This document shows, one piece after another, positions 8,844 to 18,170 of a DNA stretch of 64,000 bases. A model generated the notes under the pieces. The model saw only the letters and a program-made list of their open reading frames with translations, had not been told where the DNA came from and did not search any database. This DNA comes from Erysipelotrichaceae bacterium (GTDB taxonomy: Bacteria; Bacillota_I; Bacilli_A; Erysipelotrichales; Erysipelotrichaceae). The translations under genes and the position numbers were made by a program. Every line of letters begins with the position of its first letter. Position 1 is the stretch's first letter. Location of the stretch: assembly GCA_017431225.1 (NCBI GenBank), contig JAFRLM010000015.1, positions 16,118 to 80,117 on the forward strand. The letters run 5' to 3'.

Positions 8844-10277
8844 ATGAACGATTATAAACTGCCATCACTGCGCCAGGCGGCGCGCCGTTCCCGGGAAGTT
8901 GTCATCGAAGACAACCTTTTCGTGCTCCCGGAGGAACTGAAGACTCTTGGCAGCGGAAAGAAATACTATATCCGCACCCACGGCTGCCAGGCGAATGAGC
9001 GTGACTCGGAAACGATGTCCGGCATCCTGCAGGACATGGGCTATACAGCGGCCGAAGATCCCGCGGAAGCGGATCTGATCCTGATCAACACCTGCGCGAT
9101 CCGTGAGAACGCGGAAAAGAAGGTCCTTGGTGAATTCGGTTTCTTCAAGGACTACAAGCGCCGCAACCCGGATCTGCTGCTGGCGATGTCCGGCTGCATG
9201 GCACAGGAAGAAAAGACCGTGGACGAGATCCTGAAAAAATATCCGCAGGTCGATCTGATCTTCGGCACGCATAACATCTACCGTCTGCCGCTGCTTCTTG
9301 AAAGAGCAGTCAGGGAAAAGAAAAGAGTCGTTGAAGTCTTCTCCAAGCAGGGGGAAGTCATCGAGAATCTGCCGGCCAGCCGTGTTCTGAACCATAAGGC
9401 CTGGGTCAACATCATGTACGGCTGCGACAAGTTCTGCACCTACTGCATCGTCCCTTACACCAGAGGCAAGGAGCGTTCCCGCCGCATGGGCGAGATCGTT
9501 GAGGAAGTGCGTCAGCTCAAGGAGCAGGGCTATAAGGAAGTCACACTGCTTGGACAGAACGTCAATGCCTACGGTCTCGACCTCGGCATGGAGAACGGTT
9601 TCGCGCAGCTGCTTGAGGAAGTGGCGAAGACAGAGATCCCGCGTATCCGTTTCACGACCCCGCATCCGCGCAACTTTGACGAGGCCGCAGTCGCGATGCT
9701 GGCGAAATATCCCAATATCATGCCGGCCTTCCACCTGCCGGTGCAGTCCGGCAGCAACCGGGTGCTGAAGGCGATGAACCGCAGCTATACCCGCGAGATC
9801 TATCTCGATCTTTTTGACCGCATCAAGGCAAGCGTTCCCAACGCCTCTTTTACAACGGATATCATCGTCGGTTTCCCCAACGAGACGGACGAGGAATTCG
9901 AAGAGACGATGACGCTGTATGACCGCTGCGCCTTTGACAATGCCTTTACCTTCATCTACTCGCCGCGCAACGGCACGCCGGCTGCCAAGATCGAGGATCA
10001 TACCCCGACGGAAGTCAAGGAAGAGCGTCTGCGCCGTCTCAATGAGAAGGTCACTTACTACGCGAAAAAACACAATCTTGAATACCAGGACCGTATCGTC
10101 GAAGTTCTGACGGACGGACCTTCCAAAAAACGCAGCGACATCTATGCCGGCTACACAAAGGAAAACAAGCTGGTCAATTTCGAAGGAAAAGACCTGCAGC
10201 CGGGAGATCTGGTACGGGTGAAGATCACCGAGTGCCACAACTTCTCGCTCAACGGTGTCGCAATTGAAAAGGTATAA
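8844..10277 (+). CDS. miaB: tRNA-2-methylthio-N6-dimethylallyladenosine synthase MiaB
   Basis: A 477-residue radical SAM enzyme that adds a methylthio group to i6A37 of tRNA. After an N-terminal extension of about 40 residues comes the UPF0004 domain with three cluster-binding cysteines (THGCQANERDSE, INTCAIRENAEKK, MSGCMAQEE). The radical SAM motif is GCDKFCTYCIVPYTRGKERSR, and the C-terminus is a TRAM domain. A GAGGAAG lies 8 bases before the ATG. The SRR after the CxxxCxxC motif favours MiaB over RimO, which is a separate gene in this window. Confidence 0.95.
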   Translation: MNDYKLPSLRQAARRSREVVIEDNLFVLPEELKTLGSGKKYYIRTHGCQANERDSETMSGILQDMGYTAAEDPAEADLILINTCAIRENAEKKVLGEFGFFKDYKRRNPDLLLAMSGCMAQEEKTVDEILKKYPQVDLIFGTHNIYRLPLLLERAVREKKRVVEVFSKQGEVIENLPASRVLNHKAWVNIMYGCDKFCTYCIVPYTRGKERSRRMGEIVEEVRQLKEQGYKEVTLLGQNVNAYGLDLGMENGFAQLLEEVAKTEIPRIRFTTPHPRNFDEAAVAMLAKYPNIMPAFHLPVQSGSNRVLKAMNRSYTREIYLDLFDRIKASVPNASFTTDIIVGFPNETDEEFEETMTLYDRCAFDNAFTFIYSPRNGTPAAKIEDHTPTEVKEERLRRLNEKVTYYAKKHNLEYQDRIVEVLTDGPSKKRSDIYAGYTKENKLVNFEGKDLQPGDLVRVKITECHNFSLNGVAIEKV

Positions 10278-10292
10278 GCTTTTCAATATAAT
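10264..10292 (+). promoter_or_regulatory. Promoter of the RNase J-like/ftsK unit
   Basis: TTGAAA at 10264-10269, exactly 17 bases, TATAAT at 10287-10292. The -35 lies inside the last codons of miaB. Leader about 23 bases with AGGAGGA. Confidence 0.8.
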
Positions 10293-10321
10293 TAAATAGA
10301 TTTAACAGGAGGATATCATCT

Positions 10322-11983
10322 ATGCAAAGAGTGCGCATAATGGTTTTGGGCGGACTCAGTGAAGACGGCAAAAATATGGCTGTCATCGAGATCGATCAGG
10401 ATATCTTTGTTGTTGACTGTGGTCTAAAATACCCGAATTCGGAACAGCTGGGTGTGCAGTGCATTATCCCGGATTTTACGTATATCCTTGAAAATAAAGA
10501 GCGCGTGAAAGCAGTACTGATCACGCACGGGCATGATGATGTCATGGTCGGTCTCGGCTATCTTCTGCAGGAAGTGGATCTGCCGGTCTACGCGACGCCG
10601 CTGACTGCGAAGATCCTTGGCAGGCAGTTCGATGCCATGGGTATCCGTAATAAACACGTCAATCTGCTGCGCCGCAACAGCGACATCACGATCGCCGGCC
10701 ATAAGATCCATACCTTTGCCGTTACCCAGTCCATCCCGGACTGCATCGGCATCTCCTTTGAGACGGAGAACGGCCAGATCGTTTACAGCAGCGAATTCAT
10801 CTTCGATTACGACGGTCTCAACGAGTCCTTCCAGATGGACTTCCCGACGCTTTCCAAGATCGGCTCCGGAAAAGTACTGGCGCTTCTGGGCGAGTCCGTC
10901 GGCGCCCACCGGATCGGCTTCACTTCCCCGCATCACCGCATCACCCCGGCGATCGACCGCTACTTCGAAGCGGAACGCGGCCGTTTCTTCATCACTTTAT
11001 ACAAACAGAACCTGTACCGTATCTTCGAAGTTCTCGAACTGGCGAAGAAATACAAGCGCAGAGTCTACTTTACCGAAGAGGACCAGCGCCGTATCCTGCA
11101 GGATGTCGAGCAGCTCGGCTATTATAAATTCCCGGCTTCGCTGATCGTCAACAAGAAGGACTTCAGCAATTCTCTGGATGATCTGATCATCATCGTCTCC
11201 GGTTCCGGTAACGAAGTCTTCCGCCGCATGAACCGCATCGCGATCGGTGATGACCGTGAGATCGAGCTTTCCCGCAATGACGCTGTCATCGTCGCTTCCC
11301 CGGTCGTCCCCGGTACTGAAAAGGAATCCGCCAATATGGAGGATGACCTTTATATCGCTGGTGTCCGGGTCTTCAAGATCGGCAAGGAACAGGCATACTC
11401 CATGCATGCTTCCCAGGAAGATCTGAAGATGATGCTGAACATCCTCAAGCCGGAATATTACATCCCGGTAAAAGGGGAATACCGTTCCCTGATCGCGAAC
11501 GCTGAAGTCGCCACGGCTGTCGGCTATCTGCCGAACCGCATCGTTGTGCTGGATAACGGCCAGTTCGCGGAATTCACCGACGGTCATCTCATCTCGACCC
11601 ATGAGACGCTTGAGCTGAACGATACATTGATCGACGGCAAGGATAAGCTTGATGTCACCGGTATGGTCCTGAAAGACCGTGAGACCCTGTCCACGGACGG
11701 CGCGATCATCCTCGGTATCGTTCTGAACTTTGAGACCAAGAAAGTCATCGGCGGCCCCGATGTCCAGAGCCGCGGCGTCATCTATCTGAAAGACGCGGAT
11801 TATATCCTGGAAGAAGTTGGCAAGATCCTCATCTCTTCTGTAGAAGAAGCGGTAAAGGAAGGCCGTTATGATAATATGAAAGTACGTGCTGAGGCTAAGG
11901 AAAAGATCAGCCGCTATATCGCCAAGCAGACCGGCAAACGGCCGATGATCCTGCCGGCGATCGTTGAGATCAACGAGGCATAG
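10322..11983 (+). CDS. RNase J-family protein with a degenerate active site (J2-like)
   Basis: A 553-residue metallo-beta-lactamase/beta-CASP protein of the RNase J family, which processes and decays mRNA in Firmicutes. Domain order is normal: beta-lactamase, beta-CASP (about 210-360), beta-lactamase, C-terminal domain. The metal ligands are not. The usual HGHEDH reads HGHDDV (69-74), NHSIPD reads TQSIPD (135-140), the TGDFKFD aspartate is Glu158, and SGHA reads SMHA (360-363). Such losses resemble the weakly active J2 subunit of Bacilli, which works bound to J1. I infer a structural or regulatory J2-like partner; a J1 is not in the window. AGGAGGA precedes the ATG, and ftsK follows one base after the stop. 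Confidence 0.88.
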   Translation: MQRVRIMVLGGLSEDGKNMAVIEIDQDIFVVDCGLKYPNSEQLGVQCIIPDFTYILENKERVKAVLITHGHDDVMVGLGYLLQEVDLPVYATPLTAKILGRQFDAMGIRNKHVNLLRRNSDITIAGHKIHTFAVTQSIPDCIGISFETENGQIVYSSEFIFDYDGLNESFQMDFPTLSKIGSGKVLALLGESVGAHRIGFTSPHHRITPAIDRYFEAERGRFFITLYKQNLYRIFEVLELAKKYKRRVYFTEEDQRRILQDVEQLGYYKFPASLIVNKKDFSNSLDDLIIIVSGSGNEVFRRMNRIAIGDDREIELSRNDAVIVASPVVPGTEKESANMEDDLYIAGVRVFKIGKEQAYSMHASQEDLKMMLNILKPEYYIPVKGEYRSLIANAEVATAVGYLPNRIVVLDNGQFAEFTDGHLISTHETLELNDTLIDGKDKLDVTGMVLKDRETLSTDGAIILGIVLNFETKKVIGGPDVQSRGVIYLKDADYILEEVGKILISSVEEAVKEGRYDNMKVRAEAKEKISRYIAKQTGKRPMILPAIVEINEA

Positions 11984-11984
11984 A

Positions 11985-14417
11985 ATGTCCAAGAAAAAGA
12001 AAAACACGAAACAGGCAGATACTTCGAATCTTCTTTTATACGCAATAGGAACGATCGTTCTGATCGTTCTTTTGGTGTTGTCCGTCGGACGTATGGGCAT
12101 CGTTGGCGCCAGCAGCGACGGTTTCCTGTCCTTCCTGTTCGGCGATTTCTATCTGCCGATCATGCTGACGCTGATCTTCTTATGCGTCTACAAGCTGCTG
12201 TTTGAAAGAAAACACCCGATCCGGGTGAACTTCTTCATCGGCCTCTGGCTCGTCAATATCGCCATCTTCCTCTTCCTGGGTGTACTGAAAAAAGACATCA
12301 GCACGCTTTCCGCCATGGGCGGCTGGATGAAAGAGGGGATCTGGCACATGGCCGATAAGACCAAATACACTTACGGCGCCGGAATGATCGGCTACTTCCT
12401 TTACAGCGCCTTATGCCAGTTATTTGACCGCGTCGGCGCGATCCTCTTCCTCGTGCTCATCTTTGTGATCGGTGTCCTTCTGATGATCCCGTTCAGCTTC
12501 TACCGCAGCTCGATGGATAAGGTCAAGGAGAGCGGCGAGAAGTACGCGGAGGAAAGACGCCAGTACCGCGAGGAACGGGAACGCGAAAAAGAAGCAGAGC
12601 GTCAGCGTCTGCAGGCGGAAAAGGAACAGCGTCTGGCGATCGAACGCGCCAAACAGGCGGAGATCGACCGCAAGAAACAGGAGGCCAGAGATGCCTACCT
12701 GCATAATCCGGATCTGCCGGTTTTTATCGACAAGCGCCTGATCTTCGGTGATGAAGAGGATCAGCCGGCTGAGAATCTGACACAGGTAAAGTCCAAGTAT
12801 TTCATCGATGTCTCTAAAAAGGAAACTGCCCGTCCGGCAGTGGAAGATCCTGTTGTGGATATTCCGGTCACAGAGCCTGCTCCGGTCACAGAAAAAGCAG
12901 AAGAAAAGGAGACTCCGGAAGAAGTCCCGGCCAAAACGACCCGGGTCGTCAAACCGGCCAAGACCTACCGTCTGCCGCCGATCTCCCTGCTCGATAAGGC
13001 GGATACCCGCAGAGGCGGCGCCAATACCGTTTCTGCAAAAGAGAAGGGACAGAAAGTCCTCGAGATCCTGAACAACTTCGGTATCCCGGCGGAACTCGTC
13101 AATACCCACATCGGACCGTCCGTCACCAAATTTGAGATCAAACCGGATTCCTCGGTCAAGGTCAACCGTATCCAGAACGTCTCCGACAACATCAAGATGG
13201 AACTGGCGGCCAAGGATATCCGTATCGAAGCCCCGATCCCGGGCCGCAACGCGGTCGGTATCGAGATCCCGAACGTCGAGCCGGTCCCGGTCTACATGAG
13301 TGAGCTCATGCAGAAGATCCCGGATAAACTGAAGGATTCCCCGCTGCTTTTCGTACTGGGCAAAGATCTTTTAGGCAAAGGCGTTTACTGTGAGCTTGAC
13401 CGTATGCCGCATCTTCTGATCGCCGGCGCTACCGGTTCCGGTAAATCCGTCTGTATCAACACGATCATCATGTCGCTGATCATGCGCAATCATCCGGACG
13501 ATGTGAAGCTCGTCCTGGTCGACCCGAAGAAGGTCGAATTCACGCCGTATCATGATGTCCCGCATCTGCTCTGGCCGGTCGTTACCGATAACGCCATCGC
13601 TTCCTCGCTCTTGCAGCGCATCGTCGCGATCATGGAGGAACGTTATGACGTCTTTGCGGCTGCCGGTGTCCGCAAGATCGGAGACTATAACGAACTCGTC
13701 GAAAGAAACAATGAGAACCTCGAGGAAGGGCAGACCCCGATGAACAAGATGCCCTATATCGTCGTGATCATCGATGAGCTTGCCGATATGATGGCGATCG
13801 CCGGAAAGGAAGTCGAACTCTCCATCCAGCGTATCACCCAGCTCGCCCGTGCCTGCGGCATCCATCTGATCGTCGCGACCCAGAGACCGAGCACCGATGT
13901 CATCACCGGTCTTATCAAGGCGAACATCCCGTCCCGTATCTCCTTTGCGGTCTCTTCCAGCATCGACTCCCGTACGATCCTTGACCAGACCGGCGCTGAG
14001 CGCCTTCTGGGCTATGGCGATATGCTGTATTATCCGCAGGGTGAGAGCGCGCCGATCCGTCTGCAGGGCGTCTTTGTCCGTGACGATGAGATCAAGCGTG
14101 TTACTGACTTCTTGAAGAAGGAAGCGACTCCGGATTATGACGATACCTATTTCGCTCTGGTCAACAACCAGAAGGTCAATGGCGAAGGCAGCAAGGGACG
14201 TCAGGACGAAGATCCGATGATGCCTGAAGTCGTTGAATACATCCGTGAAGCACAGAAAGCCTCGACGTCGCTCCTGCAGCGCCGTTTCGGCATCGGCTAC
14301 AACCGCGCTGCCCGTCTGATCGACGCTCTGGAAGAAGCAGGCTATATCGGACCGGTCAACGGTTCCAAGCCGCGCGAAGTCTACCTGAAAAAAGAGGGAG
14401 ACGCCGAAGAAGAATAG
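11985..14417 (+). CDS. ftsK: DNA translocase FtsK/SpoIIIE
   Basis: An 810-residue membrane-anchored DNA pump that clears chromosomes from the division septum. Four hydrophobic helices occupy roughly residues 15-170. A charged linker rich in Glu, Arg, Lys and Pro follows (170-340). The motor has Walker A GATGSGKSVCINT and Walker B VVIIDELADMM. The last 65 residues form the gamma winged helix that reads polar DNA sequences (STSLLQRRFGIGYNRAARLIDALE). The ATG at 11985 follows the upstream stop by one base with CGAGG before it. No sporulation genes are seen, so a division role is favoured. The stop codon lies within the -35 element of the pheS promoter. Confidence 0.95.
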   Translation: MSKKKKNTKQADTSNLLLYAIGTIVLIVLLVLSVGRMGIVGASSDGFLSFLFGDFYLPIMLTLIFLCVYKLLFERKHPIRVNFFIGLWLVNIAIFLFLGVLKKDISTLSAMGGWMKEGIWHMADKTKYTYGAGMIGYFLYSALCQLFDRVGAILFLVLIFVIGVLLMIPFSFYRSSMDKVKESGEKYAEERRQYREEREREKEAERQRLQAEKEQRLAIERAKQAEIDRKKQEARDAYLHNPDLPVFIDKRLIFGDEEDQPAENLTQVKSKYFIDVSKKETARPAVEDPVVDIPVTEPAPVTEKAEEKETPEEVPAKTTRVVKPAKTYRLPPISLLDKADTRRGGANTVSAKEKGQKVLEILNNFGIPAELVNTHIGPSVTKFEIKPDSSVKVNRIQNVSDNIKMELAAKDIRIEAPIPGRNAVGIEIPNVEPVPVYMSELMQKIPDKLKDSPLLFVLGKDLLGKGVYCELDRMPHLLIAGATGSGKSVCINTIIMSLIMRNHPDDVKLVLVDPKKVEFTPYHDVPHLLWPVVTDNAIASSLLQRIVAIMEERYDVFAAAGVRKIGDYNELVERNNENLEEGQTPMNKMPYIVVIIDELADMMAIAGKEVELSIQRITQLARACGIHLIVATQRPSTDVITGLIKANIPSRISFAVSSSIDSRTILDQTGAERLLGYGDMLYYPQGESAPIRLQGVFVRDDEIKRVTDFLKKEATPDYDDTYFALVNNQKVNGEGSKGRQDEDPMMPEVVEYIREAQKASTSLLQRRFGIGYNRAARLIDALEEAGYIGPVNGSKPREVYLKKEGDAEEE

Positions 14418-14444
14418 ACATTCCCAAAGCTTTGGGCGTATAAT
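14415..14444 (+). promoter_or_regulatory. Promoter of pheST with palindromic spacer
   Basis: TAGACA (14415-14420), 18 bases, TATAAT (14439-14444). The spacer contains the perfect 14-base palindrome CCCAAAGCTTTGGG (14423-14436). The -35 includes the ftsK stop codon. Confidence 0.75.
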
Positions 14445-14450
14445 AGATAA

Positions 14451-14646
14451 AACGCAGTAAAGAAACGTGGTTGACAGAAAGCGGCCAAGAGAGGGGAAGG
14501 GAGCTGCGAATTCCCTGCCGCCGGTCAACGGATTCCTCTTTACAGTGAGGCCAATCACCTCCGGTATGACCCGTTATCGTCAAAAGAGTGCAAAAGTAGG
14601 ATGGTACCACGGTTAAGAATCGTTCCTTAAGCGTGGTTTTTATTTT
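14451..14646 (+). promoter_or_regulatory. T-box riboswitch, phenylalanine type
   Basis: This leader senses uncharged tRNA and allows pheST transcription when tRNA-Phe is not aminoacylated. Stem I is closed by GTAAAG (14457-14462) with CTTTAC (14538-14543) and by GTTGAC (14470-14475) with GTCAAC (14524-14529). The internal loop between them carries TTC at 14533-14535, a phenylalanine codon in the specifier position. The T-box sequence AGGATGGTACCACGG is at 14598-14612. The terminator stem pairs CCACG (14607-14611) and following bases with CTTAAGCGTGG up to 14636, then TTTTTATTTT. Confidence 0.93.
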
Positions 14647-14655
14647 GGAGGGCAA

Positions 14656-15687
14656 ATGGACACAGTTACATTAAAGAATGAAGCACTTCAGCGAATCGAA
14701 AAAGCTGAAAAAACCAGCGATCTGGAGCAGCTGCGCATCGAATACCTGGCCAAAAAGGGCATGGTCCAGCAGCTGATGGTCCAGATGAAAGACCTTTCTC
14801 CGGAAGAAAAGCCGGCGTTCGGTCAGAAAGTCAACGAATTGAAAAAGGTCATCACCCAGGCTCTTGAAGACCGTCAGAAACAGCTGGCGGAAAGCGAGCT
14901 CAATGAGCGTCTGAAGACCGAAAAGATCGATATCAGTCTCGATGCCAGCAGCGCCCCGGTGGGCAGCCTGCATCCGCTGACACTGATCACCCAGCAGATC
15001 GAAGACATCTTTGTCGGTCTCGGCTATGAAGTCGCCGAGGGTCCGGAAGTTGAGCTTGACCTGTACAACTTTGAAAAAGCGAACATCCCTGCGGATCACC
15101 CGTCCCGTGACATGCAGGATACCTTTTATATCGATCCCAACACGCTGTTAAGAACGCATACCACCGCGATCCAGATGCGTGTTCTGGAAGCTGCCCACGG
15201 CAAGACGCCGATCAAGCTCGTCTGCCCGGGCAAGGTCTACCGCCGTGACGATGATGACGCGACCCATTCCCATCAGTTCATGCAGTCGGAAGGCCTGGTC
15301 GTCGGTGAGGGCATCACCCTGGCCGATCTCAAGGGCACGCTGCAGTTCATGATCGAATCCCTGTTCAAGGAGGGAACCAAGATCCGTTTCCGTCCTTCCT
15401 ATTTCCCGTTCACTGAGCCTTCCTTCGAAGTCGATATGTCCTGCCACATCTGCGGCGGCAAAGGCTGCAATGTCTGCAAACATACCGGCTGGATCGAGAT
15501 CCTGGGCAGCGGCATGGTCCATCCGCATGTCCTCGAGATCAACGGTTTCGATCCCAAGAAATATACCGGTTTCGCCTTCGGTGTCGGTCTTGAGCGTATC
15601 GCGATGCTGAAATACGGCATCACCGATATCCGTGATCTCTACACCAACGATATCCGTTTCCTGCAGGGCTTCAAGAAGTATCAATAA
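14656..15687 (+). CDS. pheS: Phenylalanyl-tRNA synthetase alpha subunit
   Basis: A 343-residue class II synthetase subunit that charges tRNA-Phe as an (alpha-beta)2 enzyme. The N-terminal coiled coil (about 1-90) is followed by the catalytic core with motif 2 (GKVYRRDDDDATHSHQFMQSEG) and motif 3 (GFAFGVGLERIAMLKYGI). The Gram-positive zinc-like insert appears as CHICGGKGCNVCKHTGWIEI. Start follows GGAGGG. pheT follows after 15 bases with its own AAGGAGG. Confidence 0.97.
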   Translation: MDTVTLKNEALQRIEKAEKTSDLEQLRIEYLAKKGMVQQLMVQMKDLSPEEKPAFGQKVNELKKVITQALEDRQKQLAESELNERLKTEKIDISLDASSAPVGSLHPLTLITQQIEDIFVGLGYEVAEGPEVELDLYNFEKANIPADHPSRDMQDTFYIDPNTLLRTHTTAIQMRVLEAAHGKTPIKLVCPGKVYRRDDDDATHSHQFMQSEGLVVGEGITLADLKGTLQFMIESLFKEGTKIRFRPSYFPFTEPSFEVDMSCHICGGKGCNVCKHTGWIEILGSGMVHPHVLEINGFDPKKYTGFAFGVGLERIAMLKYGITDIRDLYTNDIRFLQGFKKYQ

Positions 15688-15702
15688 GGAGGACAGCGAA
15701 CA

Positions 15703-18099
15703 ATGAAATTAAGTTTAAAATGGCTTTCTCAGCTGGTCGATCTTGAAGGCCTGACTGAAGAAGAGATCGTAAACCGCACCATCAAGGCGGGCTTTGAGAT
15801 CGAAGAGATCACCCGCATGGGTGTCGGCACCAAACTGGTCGTCGGTAAAGTCATCGAATGTCATGATCATCCGGATTCCGACCACCTGCATGTCACCAAG
15901 ACCGATATCGGCAGCGAAGTGCTCGATATCGTCTGCGGTGCTCCCAACTGCCGTGAAGGTCTGAAGGTCATCGTTGCCCAGGTCGGCTCTGAACTGCCGG
16001 GCGGCACCATCAAGGCCGGCAAGATCCGCGGCGAAGTCTCCAACGGCATGCTGTGCTCCTTGCTGGAGCTCGGTGTCCCGAAAGAGCTCTTACCGGATGA
16101 TTCCCCGTCCCAGAACGGTATCGAGGAACTCGATGACCGTTTTGAGGTCGGTGAGACCGATATCCTGAAGAAACTCGGTTATGAGGATTCGATCCTTGAA
16201 GTCGAGATCTATGCCAACCGCCCGGACTGCCTTTCCATGTACGGCATGGCAAAGGAAATGGGCGCGATCCTCGACCGCAAATGTGTTCTGCCGGAATTCG
16301 ACGGCGCTGCCGCAGTCGGCGGTCCGAGCACACTGAAAGTCGCTTCCCGCAGCGCGAACTGCCCGCACTACATGGCGAAGGTCGTCAACCACGTCAAGCT
16401 TGGTCCGTCCCCGGAATGGATGCGTCAGCTGCTCCGCAGCAACGGCGTCAAATCCATCAACAACGTCGTTGATATCTCGAACCTCGTCATGCTGGAAACA
16501 GGTCAGCCATTGCACTTCTTCGATCTGCGTTCCAACCCGAACCGCAACATCACGGTCGTGGATGATTATGAAGGCGCGTATACCGCGCTCGACGGGATCT
16601 CCTACGATCTCAAGAAGGGCGATATCCTGATCACCAGCGATGAGCAGCCGATCGCGATCGGCGGCATCATGGGCGGTGACGGTTCCAAGATCCTCGACGA
16701 TACGACCGGCATCATCATCGAAAGCGCGCTCTTCAACTACGCGCAGATCCGCCGTACCGCGAACCGTCTCGGTCTGCAGACCGAAGCGGCGATGCGTTTT
16801 GCCAAGGGTCTTGATCCGCTGGCCCAGCAGAAGGCGATGGACAGAGCTGTCCAGCTGTTAAAGGAATATGCGGAAGCAGACGGCTTCGAAGAGACCGTTG
16901 AAGCCGGCAAATGCGATTATGAACCGCATGAGGTCCGTGAGACTTTAGCGCACCTCAATGCTCTGATCGGTAAGGAATACGCCCAGGAGGAAGTTCTTTC
17001 CGTCCTGCGCCGTCTCGATTTCGATCCGTATGTCGAAGGCGAAGAGATCGTTGCCCGCATCCCGAGCTGGAGAAGCGATGACATCCGTCTGCGTGAGGAT
17101 ATCGATGAGGAAGTCATCCGTCTGACTGACTTCGACGACCTGGCCGCCACACTGCCGGTCATGCCGCAGACGATCGGCCGTCTCTCCAGAAAGCAGGCGC
17201 TGCGCCGCGTGATCCGCACTTATCTCTCCCAGCATGGTCTGCACGAGACCGTCAGCTACACCCTGACCGATGAGGCAGGCATCCGCAACAGCATCCGTCC
17301 GCTGGGTGAAACGATCGCTCTGGCTTCCCCGCTGAGCGATGCCCGCAAGTACATCCGTGTCTCCCTCTTCAGCAACATGATGGAGACCCTGAAATACAAC
17401 CTCGACCACGGCATGAACAATGTCAATATCTTTGAGCTTTCCTCGCTCTACGCAGCCGGGGACAAGCATGATGAGCGTCTGGCGATCGCCCTCTGCGGCA
17501 CACCGGAATCCAAACGCATCGGCAGGGAAACAGCAAAGAGCGATTTCTACTCCCTGAAGGGACTGCTCTGCGACCTGCTCGATGAACTCGGCTACGGCAA
17601 AAAGCGTATCCATCTCGAAGAGCTCGAAGACGAACCGCTCATGCATCCGTACCGTTCCGCGAAGATCCAGATCGACCGTCAGGAAGTCGGTATCCTGGGT
17701 CAGGTCCATCCGGGATTTGCCGGAAAGCAGAAGCTCGGCGAAGTCTATTATCTCGAACTCTCGCTCGATCAGCTGATGAACAAGCAGGCAGCCGTTACCA
17801 AGGCGCCTGTGATCCGCCGTTTCCCGGCGATCAGCCGTGATATCTCCGTCCTCGTTGACAAGGCTGTCAAAGTCGAAGATCTGATGAAGACGATCAAGAA
17901 GAGCGGCGGCAATCTGGTCGACAGCGTTGAAGTCTTCGACGTTTACGAAGGCAAGGGCATCGATGACAACATGCGTTCCCTGTCCTTCACGATCCGCTTC
18001 CTTGATCCGGAGAGAACCCTGAAGACCGAAGAGGTCCAGCCGCTGTACGACAAGATCCTGGCGGATCTTGAAAAGCAGTACCATACGACACAGCGCTGA
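15703..18099 (+). CDS. pheT: Phenylalanyl-tRNA synthetase beta subunit
   Basis: A 798-residue partner of PheS. The domains in order are the EMAP/OB-fold tRNA-binding domain (about 40-150, KVIECHDHPDSDHLHVTKTDIG), the B3/B4 editing domain (about 210-380), B5, the catalytic-like core, and the C-terminal ferredoxin-fold anticodon-binding domain (RFPAISRDISVLVDK to the end). The length is typical. It ends at a strong bidirectional terminator facing murE. Confidence 0.97.
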   Translation: MKLSLKWLSQLVDLEGLTEEEIVNRTIKAGFEIEEITRMGVGTKLVVGKVIECHDHPDSDHLHVTKTDIGSEVLDIVCGAPNCREGLKVIVAQVGSELPGGTIKAGKIRGEVSNGMLCSLLELGVPKELLPDDSPSQNGIEELDDRFEVGETDILKKLGYEDSILEVEIYANRPDCLSMYGMAKEMGAILDRKCVLPEFDGAAAVGGPSTLKVASRSANCPHYMAKVVNHVKLGPSPEWMRQLLRSNGVKSINNVVDISNLVMLETGQPLHFFDLRSNPNRNITVVDDYEGAYTALDGISYDLKKGDILITSDEQPIAIGGIMGGDGSKILDDTTGIIIESALFNYAQIRRTANRLGLQTEAAMRFAKGLDPLAQQKAMDRAVQLLKEYAEADGFEETVEAGKCDYEPHEVRETLAHLNALIGKEYAQEEVLSVLRRLDFDPYVEGEEIVARIPSWRSDDIRLREDIDEEVIRLTDFDDLAATLPVMPQTIGRLSRKQALRRVIRTYLSQHGLHETVSYTLTDEAGIRNSIRPLGETIALASPLSDARKYIRVSLFSNMMETLKYNLDHGMNNVNIFELSSLYAAGDKHDERLAIALCGTPESKRIGRETAKSDFYSLKGLLCDLLDELGYGKKRIHLEELEDEPLMHPYRSAKIQIDRQEVGILGQVHPGFAGKQKLGEVYYLELSLDQLMNKQAAVTKAPVIRRFPAISRDISVLVDKAVKVEDLMKTIKKSGGNLVDSVEVFDVYEGKGIDDNMRSLSFTIRFLDPERTLKTEEVQPLYDKILADLEKQYHTTQR

Positions 18100-18112
18100 T
18101 CCGCGAAAAACG

Positions 18113-18147
18113 AAAACACCGAAGTCCTGTGACTTCGGTGTTTTTTT
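18113..18147. terminator. Bidirectional terminator between pheT and murE
   Basis: AAAACACCGAAGTC (18113-18126) pairs with GACTTCGGTGTTTT (18131-18144) around a CTGT loop. T-runs on both strands serve convergent pheT and murE. Confidence 0.92.
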
Positions 18148-18170
18148 GTCTTTTGTTTTGTGTGAAGGAT

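Noticed and set aside
8865..10286. Minus-strand open frame of about 470 codons opposite miaB
   Set aside because: Shadow of miaB. It lacks a ribosome site and the product looks like no family.
10997..12100. Minus-strand frame across the RNase J/ftsK junction, and similar ones opposite pheT, ftsK and tyrS
   Set aside because: All are antisense shadows of conserved genes, without promoters or motifs.
11985..14417. Reading FtsK/SpoIIIE as evidence for sporulation
   Set aside because: The family also serves vegetative division, and no sporulation gene occurs in the window; the flippase's SpoVB resemblance is shared by MurJ.
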